A stretch of 37,933 nt of DNA from NCBI GenBank assembly GCA_002747455.1, contig PDPG01000026.1:1-37933 (forward strand). Direction: 5' to 3'. Below, one piece after another: positions 26,209 to 33,464 of the stretch (within the stretch, counting starts at the first letter, position 1; each line of letters begins with the position of its first letter). The notes beneath the pieces are model-generated. The model did not search any database and had not been told where the DNA came from. It worked only from the letters and a program-made list of their open reading frames with translations. Source of the DNA: Pseudomonadota bacterium (GTDB lineage Bacteria; Pseudomonadota; Gammaproteobacteria; Thiotrichales; Thiotrichaceae). The position numbers and the translations under genes were made by a program.

Positions 26209-27714
26209 TTAAGAGCCAGACTCCGCTTTTGGCATTTTAGATACCAGGGAGAGCTGAACATTGATTCCCTCTACCTGGAAATGAGGGCGTATGAACATTT
26301 CAACAGCATACCATCCAGGTGATTCCTCAATATCCGATACTACGATTTTCGCATCTTTCAGCGGTCTCTCAGCTTTGAGTTCAGCACCAGCATTGGGCAT
26401 GGTTGTCACCAGCTTCTGAATCCAGAGATCCAGTTCCTTCTGCAGATCGTCTTTTTCTTTGGCCGCACCGATGTTTTCACGCTGAATGACCTTCAAGTAA
26501 TGGGATAATCTGGAAGCCAGGAAGAGATAGGGCAGGTTGGATGACAGTTTGGCGTTGGCCGTTGCCTCCGCTGTTGAGTAGCGCTTGGCTTTTTGAGTTG
26601 ATTGGGCCGAGAAGAAGCAGGCATAGTCCCTGTTCTTGTAAAATGTCAAAGGTATGAAGCCGCTTTCTGCCAGTTCCAGTTCCTGCCTGTCCGATATCAT
26701 GACTTCGGTGGGAATTTTGATTTTATTTTCACCTTCGTCTTCGTACATGTGCAGTGGCAGGTCTTCAACTACGCCACCAGCCTGAGGACCGCGAATATTG
26801 ACACACCAACCGTTTGCGGCAAAGCTCTCAGTCAATCGCGATGCAAAGGCAATCGAAGCGTTGCCCCAGAGATACCGACTGTGTTCAGAACCGGTTACGC
26901 TTTCCGTAAAGTCAAACGCTTTTGATGGGTTGTCTTCCGGGTTCAGGGGTGCCCTCAAAAGGAAACGAGGGAAGGTGAGTCCCAAATAGCGAGCGTCTTC
27001 TGTGTCTCTGAACGCACGCCACTTTGCGTATTCGGACTGGCCGAATAGATCATCCATGTCCTTGATTTTATGCAGTTGAGTAGCCGAATCCAGGCCTAAC
27101 ATTTTTGAATTGGCACTGGCAATGAATGGGGCGTGACATCCCGCCGCGATGGCGGACATGTTCTTCATCATGGCGACATCTGCGTTGGATTGACTGAAGT
27201 AGTAGTTACCGATAACAGCCGCAATGGGTTCACCACCAGCCTGATCGTATTCCTGTTTGTAGATGTGCTGGAAGATGCCGGATTGCAATAGCTCGGGTGA
27301 GTCTTCCAGGTCTTCCCTAAGATCGTCTTTGGAAAGGTTGAGGATTTCCAATTTGATATTGGCTCTGAAATTGGTTTTATCTACCAGCAGTTTGAGTCCT
27401 CTCCATGCGGATTCCATTTCCTGGAATTTTTCATGGTGCATCACTTCGCTGATCTGGCTGCTGAGCTTGGAGTCCAACTCCTTGATAAGCGAATCAATGT
27501 GATCTCTTTCCAATTTTTCTACTTTCTTTCCGCTTTGCATTAACGCGGTAACAAAGTGGTTGACTGCGGCTGCAATACGCTGATTTTGAGCGGCATCTTC
27601 TATGTGTTCTATGGGTTTGTCCGGAGTACTCAGATCAACTTGGCTGAGCAAGCTTCCCAGAAGATCATGTGCTTCACCTTCCGGTGCACCGGTTTTGAGT
27701 TCCTCTTGAGCCAT
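26209..27714 (-). CDS. tssC: T6SS sheath large subunit TssC (VipB)
   Basis: Canonical large sheath subunit of 501 residues, near the family length of about 495. It polymerises with TssB into the contractile tube. Key segments are HHEKFQEMESAWRGLKLLVD, IFQHIYKQEYDQAGGEPIAA, SEYAKWRAFRDTEDARYLGL, WCVNIRGPQAGGVVEDLP, SRLSHYLKVIQRENIGAAKE and the C-terminal VEMFIRPHFQVEGINVQLSL. ATG 27714 has GGAGG 6 bases upstream that overlaps the tssB stop codon. A longer frame upstream reads into tssB and is not used. It forms a two-gene unit with tssB, closed by the hairpin at 26158-26191. Confidence 0.97.
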   Translation of the reverse strand: MAQEELKTGAPEGEAHDLLGSLLSQVDLSTPDKPIEHIEDAAQNQRIAAAVNHFVTALMQSGKKVEKLERDHIDSLIKELDSKLSSQISEVMHHEKFQEMESAWRGLKLLVDKTNFRANIKLEILNLSKDDLREDLEDSPELLQSGIFQHIYKQEYDQAGGEPIAAVIGNYYFSQSNADVAMMKNMSAIAAGCHAPFIASANSKMLGLDSATQLHKIKDMDDLFGQSEYAKWRAFRDTEDARYLGLTFPRFLLRAPLNPEDNPSKAFDFTESVTGSEHSRYLWGNASIAFASRLTESFAANGWCVNIRGPQAGGVVEDLPLHMYEDEGENKIKIPTEVMISDRQELELAESGFIPLTFYKNRDYACFFSAQSTQKAKRYSTAEATANAKLSSNLPYLFLASRLSHYLKVIQRENIGAAKEKDDLQKELDLWIQKLVTTMPNAGAELKAERPLKDAKIVVSDIEESPGWYAVEMFIRPHFQVEGINVQLSLVSKMPKAESGS

Positions 27715-27724
27715 CTGTTTCCTC

Positions 27725-28237
27725 CTATTCTTCTTTCTCAAGTAATGGCGCTATTTTATCGAGTTCGCCGCGCAGAGCATCAATCTTACTGGGATCCTGA
27801 AGTATCTTGTTGAGCTCTTTTCTGAAGCCTGTGTTGTTAACCACACGCCCCTTGAGGTCCATCAGGAGTTTGCGGACTTCAAGCAGTACTTTCAAGTCGG
27901 GGATCTGTTCAGCGATTCTCTCTGGTGAAAAATCTTTCAGTGAATCGAACTTGAGGTCGACGGCCATTTCATCGCCTTCTTCACCTGACAGCACATTCTT
28001 GACTGAAAAATTCAAGCCCAGCTTTTGTTCTTTCATAACGCTGTTAAAGTTATTCTTGTTGATGTTGATTTTCTTTCGATCCTCAACAGGGGTGTCGTCT
28101 TCCCGCATGGTGTAATCACCTACGAGCAAGAGTTTCAAAGGCAGTTCAACTTCTTCAGTTGCGTCGCCTACATACTTTACATATTTTATATTTACACGCG
28201 ATGCGGGTATTTCATCTTGATAGCTTCCACGAGCCAT
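27725..28237 (-). CDS. tssB: T6SS sheath small subunit TssB (VipA)
   Basis: The 170-residue partner of TssC in the sheath, of normal length. Diagnostic features are the N-terminal GSYQDEIPASRVNIKY, LKLLLVGDYT, FNSVMKEQKLGLNFSVKN and VDLKFDSLKDFSPERIAEQ. ATG 28237 has GGAGG 5 bases upstream; a TTG 15 bases further out lacks one. The C-terminal helix (ELDKIAPLLEKEE) is expected to wrap with TssC. It is the first gene of the locus, preceded by the palindrome at 28281-28301 and a candidate promoter. Confidence 0.96.
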   Translation of the reverse strand: MARGSYQDEIPASRVNIKYVKYVGDATEEVELPLKLLLVGDYTMREDDTPVEDRKKININKNNFNSVMKEQKLGLNFSVKNVLSGEEGDEMAVDLKFDSLKDFSPERIAEQIPDLKVLLEVRKLLMDLKGRVVNNTGFRKELNKILQDPSKIDALRGELDKIAPLLEKEE

Positions 28238-28280
28238 AGTCGCCTCCAACAAAAATTGAATCGGAAAAAAATTCTACACC

Positions 28281-28301
28281 TACAGGTTATCATAACCTGT
28301 A
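28281..28301. promoter_or_regulatory. Palindromic candidate operator upstream of tssB
   Basis: A perfect inverted repeat with 10-base arms around one central base: TACAGGTTAT, C, ATAACCTGTA. It lies 44-64 bases before the tssB ATG, just downstream of the candidate -10 element. Such symmetry is typical of a dimeric repressor site. A hairpin in the leader is the alternative. Confidence 0.5.
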
Positions 28302-28327
28302 TCTATTTTGCACCTGCTTTTTTTCAA
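28300..28327 (-). promoter_or_regulatory. Candidate sigma-70 promoter for tssB-tssC
   Basis: On the minus strand TTGAAA (28327-28322) and TAGATA (28305-28300) are 16 bases apart. The -35 matches 5 of 6 consensus bases and the -10 only 3 of 6. Transcription would begin inside the adjacent palindrome, which fits repression. The sigma-54 activator encoded downstream might predict a different promoter type, which was not found. Confidence 0.3.
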
Positions 28328-28767
28328 TGCTTTTAATAGAAAGTTAAGAAACTGTAAAAATCTGTGATTTGGATCGCAAAAACACCAAAAAAGCATTGCA
28401 AGGATCGAGTTCTTACCGGAAAGGACTTATTGAAACATGCTGATAGCTGGTAACCCAAAAAGACCATTCACGTTTTTAGTGATACTTGTAAAGCTGCCGC
28501 TGATTCCGTTTTTTTGGGGCCCTGCGATTTTCAGAAACCCTGACTGTCACTGTGGTTCTGGAAATGTCCACACCAACTTCCTCTTGCAATAGATGAAGCC
28601 TATTGCGAGTCCTCTTTATTAGAGCCTTGCCGCGCACGCATTGTCGCCGCGTGCTTTCTGAGTCTGTAAGGGCGAGGATTTAATTAACCTTGTGGCTGTG
28701 GAGTCTCACCATAAAACATACTCTTTCAGGGTGGCCGCCGTTTCGGTGACGATTGCCATCTTTGAAA

Positions 28768-29568
28768 TTAACCGTATCGACCTTCAATGTAATCGGCAGT
28801 TTTCTGATTCTTCGGCGTTACAAACATTTCCTCTGTTTTAGCATGTTCAACCAACTCACCCATCAGCATGAAGGCGCATTCGTCGCTGGCGCGTCTGGCT
28901 TGAGCCATGTTGTGGGTGACGATCAGAATGGTGTACTCTCCGCGTAACTCCCAGATCAACTCTTCAACGGCCTCTGTGGCTTTGGGGTCCAGAGCCGAGC
29001 AGGGCTCGTCCATGAGCAGTACTTTGGGCTTGACAGGTAAAAGTCGCGCAATGCAGAGCTTCTGCTGTTCTTCAAGGGAGAGATGGGTGGCTTTTTGATC
29101 GAGCTTGTCCTTGACCTTATCCCACAGCAATACCTGCTTGAGAGCGTCCTCTACGATGGCGTCCAGCTCTGAAGCGTTCTTTTTCTTGTATCCGGGGATG
29201 TGAAGTTTGTATCCGAAGAGGACATTTTCGCGAATGGAGATAGGCAGCGGATTCGGTCTTTGAAAGACCATCCCCACATTTTTCTGAAGCTGGACTTTCT
29301 CAACGCTCGGATCCAGCACATTGGTTCCCAGCACGTTGATATGGCCACTGGTTCGCACGTAACCCAGTCTCTCGATAATTCGGTTGACCGAGCGCAGCAG
29401 GGTTGATTTTCCGCAGCCGGAGGGACCAATCAGCGATGTAACAAGCCCGTTTTTAACATTCAGATTGACGTCATAGAGCGCTTGAAACGTACCATAGTAG
29501 AGACTGAAGTTGACGGTTGAAATGGCGTACCGCTGGGGTACTTTTCCTTGTTTTTCAGAGTTTGTCAT
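28768..29568 (-). CDS. pstB: Phosphate ABC transporter ATPase PstB, consensus-site subunit
   Basis: A PstB-family ATPase of 266 residues from ATG 29568. Walker A GPSGCGKS (48-55), Q-loop VFQRPNP (Gln103), Walker B LLMDEP (174-179), D-loop SALDP and switch His199 are all intact. The signature motif that normally reads LSGGQQQR is LSLEEQQK (153-160), so the glycine pair is lost. Because the signature acts on the partner's ATP, this subunit can bind and hydrolyse ATP in its own site but should offer a poor signature to its partner. The adjacent ATPase at 29585-30361 shows the opposite pattern. It is the last gene of the pst run. Confidence 0.92.
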   Translation of the reverse strand: MTNSEKQGKVPQRYAISTVNFSLYYGTFQALYDVNLNVKNGLVTSLIGPSGCGKSTLLRSVNRIIERLGYVRTSGHINVLGTNVLDPSVEKVQLQKNVGMVFQRPNPLPISIRENVLFGYKLHIPGYKKKNASELDAIVEDALKQVLLWDKVKDKLDQKATHLSLEEQQKLCIARLLPVKPKVLLMDEPCSALDPKATEAVEELIWELRGEYTILIVTHNMAQARRASDECAFMLMGELVEHAKTEEMFVTPKNQKTADYIEGRYG

Positions 29569-29584
29569 GAATCTTTCCCCCGAA

Positions 29585-30361
29585 TCAGCCAAAACGGCCT
29601 AAGATGTAATCTCTGGTTTTTTCGTTTTTCGTTTTGCCAGAGAACAGCGCTTGTGTTTCGTTGATTTCGACACATTCTCCATTGAGGAAAAAGGCCGTGC
29701 GGTCGGCTAGTCTTTGAGCCTGTTGAACCAGATTGGTTACCATGATAATGGTCGTCTCAGTTTTCAATTCCCTCAGCGCGTCTTCAATCCTCATGGTTGT
29801 TACCGGGTCGACGGCAATGGAAAATTCATCCAGAATGAGCAGTTTGGGCCTTTGAGAGAGCGCGCGCGCAATGGTCAGTCTCTGTTGTTGTCCACCTGAA
29901 AGCAAGCTGCCCAGCGAGTTCAGTCTGTCTTTGACTTCATCCCAGAGAGCCGCTTTCTTGAGGCATTCCTCTACAATGGGATCCAGATCGGCTTTCTTTT
30001 TAACACCGGATAAACGAGGAGAAAGCGCCACGTTGTCGTAAATGCTCAAAGGTAGTCCAATGGGGAGCGGGAAGACAACGCCGATTTCCTTTCTCAGCGC
30101 GTAGACATTTCGCCAGGTGCTGACATCCTGACCCAGAAATTGAATGGAGCCCTTGACCGACATTTCAGAGTTAAAGGCATCCATTCGGTTGATGGCCTTG
30201 AGGAAAGAGGTCTTGCCGCTGTTTGCCGGCCCGATAATGCCGTAGATTTCATTTTCATGTATGCTCAGATTGAGATCGGACAGCGCGGGTACGCCGTTGT
30301 AGGTAATGGAGAGGTTTCTGACCTTCAGCATGGGTTCTCTTTGGGTTTCTTTAGTCATCAT
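29585..30361 (-). CDS. Second PstB-type ATPase with degenerate catalytic motifs
   Basis: The protein is 258 residues from ATG 30361, with GAGG 5 bases upstream overlapping the pstA stop. It keeps Walker A GPANSGKT (44-51), a perfect signature LSGGQQQR (144-151) and the Walker B glutamate (LLILDE, 164-169). It lacks other catalytic residues: the Q-loop glutamine is proline (VFPLP, Pro98), the switch histidine is asparagine (MVTNL, Asn200), and DEPTSALDP has become DEFSIAVDP. Together with PstB it would form one consensus ATP site (PstB Walker A plus this signature) and one degenerate site. A PstB homodimer substitute is less likely given the matching defects. Confidence 0.85.
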   Translation of the reverse strand: MMTKETQREPMLKVRNLSITYNGVPALSDLNLSIHENEIYGIIGPANSGKTSFLKAINRMDAFNSEMSVKGSIQFLGQDVSTWRNVYALRKEIGVVFPLPIGLPLSIYDNVALSPRLSGVKKKADLDPIVEECLKKAALWDEVKDRLNSLGSLLSGGQQQRLTIARALSQRPKLLILDEFSIAVDPVTTMRIEDALRELKTETTIIMVTNLVQQAQRLADRTAFFLNGECVEINETQALFSGKTKNEKTRDYILGRFG

Positions 30362-30368
30362 TGCATCC

Positions 30369-31238
30369 TCACCATTTCTTTTTGCCGCGCAGCCAGACTC
30401 TGAATCCAATTGAAGCCGAATTCATAATGAGCACGATGGATATCAGCAGAAGAGCGACTCCGTAGGGCAGGTGTTCGGGTACGTTGGGGACCTGGGTTGA
30501 AACGACAAAGAGATGGAGTGACAGGGCCATGGTTTGGTCTAAAACCCCTTGTGGCAGGAAGGGCAGGAAGAAGGCCGCCCCTGTGAACATGATGGGAGCG
30601 GTTTCACCCGCGGTTCTGGATACTTCGAGAATCACACCGGTGAGGATGCCGCTGACGGCATTGGGCAGGACGATACGCCTGATGGTTTGCCAGCGGGTCG
30701 CGCCCATGCTCCAGCATGCTTCCCTGAACGCATGCGGAACCGCTTGCAGGGATTCCTTGGTGGACACGATCACGACCGGCAGGGTCATAATGGCCAGGGT
30801 CAGGCTTGCCGCCAGAATGCTGGTTCCGAACTGAAAGAAAATAACGAAGGCGCCCACGCCAAAAAGGGCGTGGACAATGGAAGGCACACCGGCCAGGTTG
30901 ATAATAGCCAGATTGATGATGCGGGTAAACCAGTTGTTTCCGGCATATTCATTGAGGTAAATGGCGGCGGCAACACCCAGAGGCACAGAAAAGAGCAGGG
31001 CCATGGTCACCAGGTAGATGGTTCCCAGCAAGGCCGGAAAAATACCGCCTTCAGTCATGCCGTTCTTGGGGTACTGAACGAGAAAGTCCCAGGAAATGGC
31101 CGGTCCGCCTTTGATGATCAGCAGTGTGAGGATAATGAGAACCGGTATAATCAGCAGGACGGTCATGCCCAGAAAGAGATTTCTATAGCGACTTTCCACT
31201 TTGTCGTTGTTTTTATTTAAAGCTGTTGCTTGAAACAT
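30369..31238 (-). CDS. pstA: Phosphate ABC transporter permease PstA
   Basis: An inner-membrane permease subunit of the high-affinity phosphate importer. At 289 residues from ATG 31238 it has six predicted membrane segments. The cytoplasmic EAA loop reads FREACWSMGATRWQTIRRIV, which contacts the ATPases, and is followed by LPNAVSGILTGVILEVSRTA. The segment GGIFPALLGTIYLVTMALL is typical of PstA. The start lies 4 bases after the pstC stop, with AGGGGTG upstream, and a longer frame into pstC is unlikely. The stop overlaps the next gene's ribosome site. Confidence 0.95.
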   Translation of the reverse strand: MFQATALNKNNDKVESRYRNLFLGMTVLLIIPVLIILTLLIIKGGPAISWDFLVQYPKNGMTEGGIFPALLGTIYLVTMALLFSVPLGVAAAIYLNEYAGNNWFTRIINLAIINLAGVPSIVHALFGVGAFVIFFQFGTSILAASLTLAIMTLPVVIVSTKESLQAVPHAFREACWSMGATRWQTIRRIVLPNAVSGILTGVILEVSRTAGETAPIMFTGAAFFLPFLPQGVLDQTMALSLHLFVVSTQVPNVPEHLPYGVALLLISIVLIMNSASIGFRVWLRGKKKW

Positions 31239-31242
31239 CACG

Positions 31243-32166
31243 TCACCCCTTTTTGATGCCGCGTACAACCAGATCAGCTGTCAGGTTGATCAGGAAGGTA
31301 ATGATGAAAAGGAAAATACCAAGGGTAAAGAGCGCCTGGTAGTGGTCGGACCCGACGGCTGTTTCGCCCAATTCGGCTGCGATTGTGGCTGTTAGAGCTC
31401 GAACCGAGTCGAAAACGGAGCCCGGAATGTTAATGGCGTGACCAGAGGCCATCAGAACCGCCATGGTTTCGCCAAACCCGCGGCCCACACCCAGCAGTAC
31501 AGCGGAGACCAGTCCGTTTTTAGCGGCTGGGAGGACGACTTTGTAGATAATCTGCCATTTGGTGGCACCCATGGCTTCCGCTGCCTCTCTGTAGTGATCG
31601 GGTACCGCTTTAAGGGCGTCCTCCGCAATGGTGGTCATGATGGGTGCGGACATAAGACCCAAAATGATTCCGGCATTGAGCACATTGAGACCGATTGGCA
31701 CATTGAACGTCTTGATGATGAACGAATTCATAATGCTCAAACCGATAAAGCCCCAGACAACCGAGGGAATGGCGGCTAGAAGTTCAACCAGTACTTTCAG
31801 GGTTTCACGGGTTTTGCCCTGGGCAAATTCCGCGATGTAGATGGCCGCTCCAAGTGAAAAAGGGACGGCCACCAACATGGCCATGCCGGTGACGCTGGCG
31901 GTTCCGGTGATCAGTGCCAGCGCGCCGTAGGTGGGCTTGACTTCGGAGGTGGGCCGCCATTTGGTGGAGAAGAAAAATTCACTGAAATCAAAAGCACCCC
32001 AAATAAATTCAATGCCCTCTTTTGAAATGAAAACAAAGATGCCGATAATGAAAATAATGGCTGAGATACCGCAAACAAAGACCAGTGCCTGAACGGCCTT
32101 GTCTATGTACCAGTCAAGTGTGAGGCGGTCAGCCGCCTTTATTTCTGGATTATGGGTTGTGGACAT
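31243..32166 (-). CDS. pstC: Phosphate ABC transporter permease PstC
   Basis: The partner permease of PstA, 307 residues from ATG 32166. It has an N-terminal cytoplasmic stretch and about six membrane segments. Family marks are FSTKWRPTSEVKPTYGALAL, the EAA loop YREAAEAMGATKWQIIYKVV and the conserved GVGRGFGETMAVLMASGHA. It begins one base after the phoU stop, so the two are coupled; GGAGG lies about 10 bases upstream within phoU. Confidence 0.95.
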   Translation of the reverse strand: MSTTHNPEIKAADRLTLDWYIDKAVQALVFVCGISAIIFIIGIFVFISKEGIEFIWGAFDFSEFFFSTKWRPTSEVKPTYGALALITGTASVTGMAMLVAVPFSLGAAIYIAEFAQGKTRETLKVLVELLAAIPSVVWGFIGLSIMNSFIIKTFNVPIGLNVLNAGIILGLMSAPIMTTIAEDALKAVPDHYREAAEAMGATKWQIIYKVVLPAAKNGLVSAVLLGVGRGFGETMAVLMASGHAINIPGSVFDSVRALTATIAAELGETAVGSDHYQALFTLGIFLFIITFLINLTADLVVRGIKKG

Positions 32167-32167
32167 A

Positions 32168-33268
32168 TCAGGAAGCCTCCTCACCCCTCATGGTCGTCAT
32201 TAAAGTGTTAATCTGTTCAACCAGATGCTTGAGGATCCGGGTGTAGCTCTCTTTTCTTTCGTCTTCCGATGCGTTTTCATCAGGTGGTTCGGGCAGCTTC
32301 CAGTTCAAACCCACGGAGTGAAACGGAATTTGGGAGACGTATTCCGAATAATCGCCCCTTAAACACACAATGACTTCGTATTCACTGAGTTCCTCATCGG
32401 TTAACTGGAACTCGTCCGGTACTTCCGAGCTGAGGTTGTATCCATTTTGATCCATGAATTCGATTACATCCGGCCGGACTTGTTCAGCAGGGCAAGAGCC
32501 CGCGGATTGGTAGATACCGCTTTCGGGAAACGCTTTGCGGGCAATTTGAGTGGCCATGGGTCCGCAAAGGTCGTTGGTCTTGTCCAGGAACAGGACTTTG
32601 ACCGGGCGCTTTTTCTTCATCTGACCTGTCACACTGAAGACGGTTTCCTCACAGATGTTTTTGGCTTGATCACTGATTCGCTCCAGTTGGTTGAGAACAA
32701 CCAGAATGCTGAAGAGGTCCTGCACCGAAAATACATCTTTTTCACCTTTTTGAACCAGCTCAGAGAAGATGATCGAGAAAGTATGGTCGATGTTGTCGGC
32801 AAAGGCCATTGTGCCCTTTGCAAGGTCGGCGTTTTGCTCTGTAAAGGCTTTCAAGGCCTGATTGAACATTTGGAACGAGTCCCGGGCCATGTACTCAAGC
32901 TCTCTTCTTATGGTTGAATTGATGGGTTTTGAGAGCTGTGCGGTTTCCCTGCTGATGGTGACGGCGTAGTCTCCAATTCTTTCCAGGCCGATGTTAATTC
33001 TCAGAACAGAGGAAATGAACCTCAGGTGACCCGCGCTTGGCAGGTGACGAGCGACAAAGTAATGACATTTTTTGTCGATTTCACTGATCTGCCTGTTGAT
33101 GGGGTTGTCACCCAGTATGGTTTGATAGGCTAAATCCGTATCTCTGTTTAGCAAGGCGTGTAGCGAATTTTTCAATGACTTTTCAATATCTGTCGATACG
33201 GCTGCAACCATTTTGATAATTTTACGGTAATCCCGTTGCAGTCTTTTTTCGTAAATGGGCTGATTCAT
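32168..33268 (-). CDS. phoU: PhoU fused to an inactive ArsC/low-molecular-weight phosphatase-like domain
   Basis: The protein is 366 residues, far longer than PhoU (about 220-240). Residues 1-215 are a PhoU repeat pair with the metal-binding motifs ERIGD (96-100) and ERISD (196-200). Residues about 222-350 match the ArsC-type LMW phosphatase fold: VLFL at 225-228, then the P-loop position, then VIVCLRGD, and a C-terminal NWKLPEPPDE resembling the HW..PDP motif. The catalytic residues are gone: the P-loop cysteine position is Asp229, the arginine position is Cys235, and the acidic D of DP is Glu. It is therefore probably a pseudo-enzyme that binds phosphate, arsenate or a phosphoprotein. PhoU restrains the Pho response and gates Pst, so a phosphate-sensing add-on is plausible. 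Confidence 0.88.
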   Translation of the reverse strand: MNQPIYEKRLQRDYRKIIKMVAAVSTDIEKSLKNSLHALLNRDTDLAYQTILGDNPINRQISEIDKKCHYFVARHLPSAGHLRFISSVLRINIGLERIGDYAVTISRETAQLSKPINSTIRRELEYMARDSFQMFNQALKAFTEQNADLAKGTMAFADNIDHTFSIIFSELVQKGEKDVFSVQDLFSILVVLNQLERISDQAKNICEETVFSVTGQMKKKRPVKVLFLDKTNDLCGPMATQIARKAFPESGIYQSAGSCPAEQVRPDVIEFMDQNGYNLSSEVPDEFQLTDEELSEYEVIVCLRGDYSEYVSQIPFHSVGLNWKLPEPPDENASEDERKESYTRILKHLVEQINTLMTTMRGEEAS

Positions 33269-33367
33269 CGTTTCTCTCCCGCTTTTAGGTGGTTGTTTTC
33301 TCTTGAAAATCGTCTTCTTGGCGATGCGCGTTGAGTGACTTTCGCCCTGTTATGCCGGTTCGCCCGC

Positions 33368-33399
33368 AAAAGTGGGTTGTCTTTTGCCATCCCACTTTT
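33368..33399 (-). terminator. Terminator-like hairpin after pstS, distal
   Basis: AAAAGTGGG (33368-33376) and CCCACTTTT (33391-33399) form a perfect 9-bp stem with a 14-base loop. Read on the minus strand the right arm ends in TTTT. Together with the proximal hairpin it would lower read-through from pstS into phoU. Confidence 0.45.
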
Positions 33400-33417
33400 C
33401 CAGGCTGAAGACTCTTG

Positions 33418-33439
33418 TGGGAGCTTCCAAAAGCTCCCA
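33418..33439 (-). terminator. Hairpin just after pstS
   Basis: TGGGAGCTT (33418-33426) pairs with AAGCTCCCA (33431-33439) around a CCAA loop, a 9-bp stem placed about 25 bases after the pstS stop. There is no U-tract. It may protect the 3' end of an abundant pstS mRNA or attenuate. Confidence 0.5.
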
Positions 33440-33464
33440 ACATGGTGTTTAGCTGTCTATGTAT

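Larger units (their letters stand above)
28238..28767. other. Long intergenic region between pstB and tssB
   Basis: This 530-base stretch has no protein-like frame. Near tssB it holds the palindrome and candidate promoter listed below. Further out are an imperfect 10-bp stem (CTTGCAATAG about 28583-28592 with CTATTGCGAG about 28600-28609, one G-U pair) and a short GC-rich stem (28634-28639 with 28649-28654). These could be pst terminators or parts of a small RNA. I find no tRNA and no sigma-54 -24/-12 element. Confidence 0.45.

Noticed and set aside
28360..28420. TTGCA-like -12 element upstream of tssB as a sigma-54 promoter
   Set aside because: No GG at the required -24 distance (GG-N10-GC is not satisfied).
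30549..31220. 223-residue plus-strand frame opposite pstA
   Set aside because: Antisense shadow rich in Gly, His, Gln and Asp from reversed permease codons; pstA is unmistakable.
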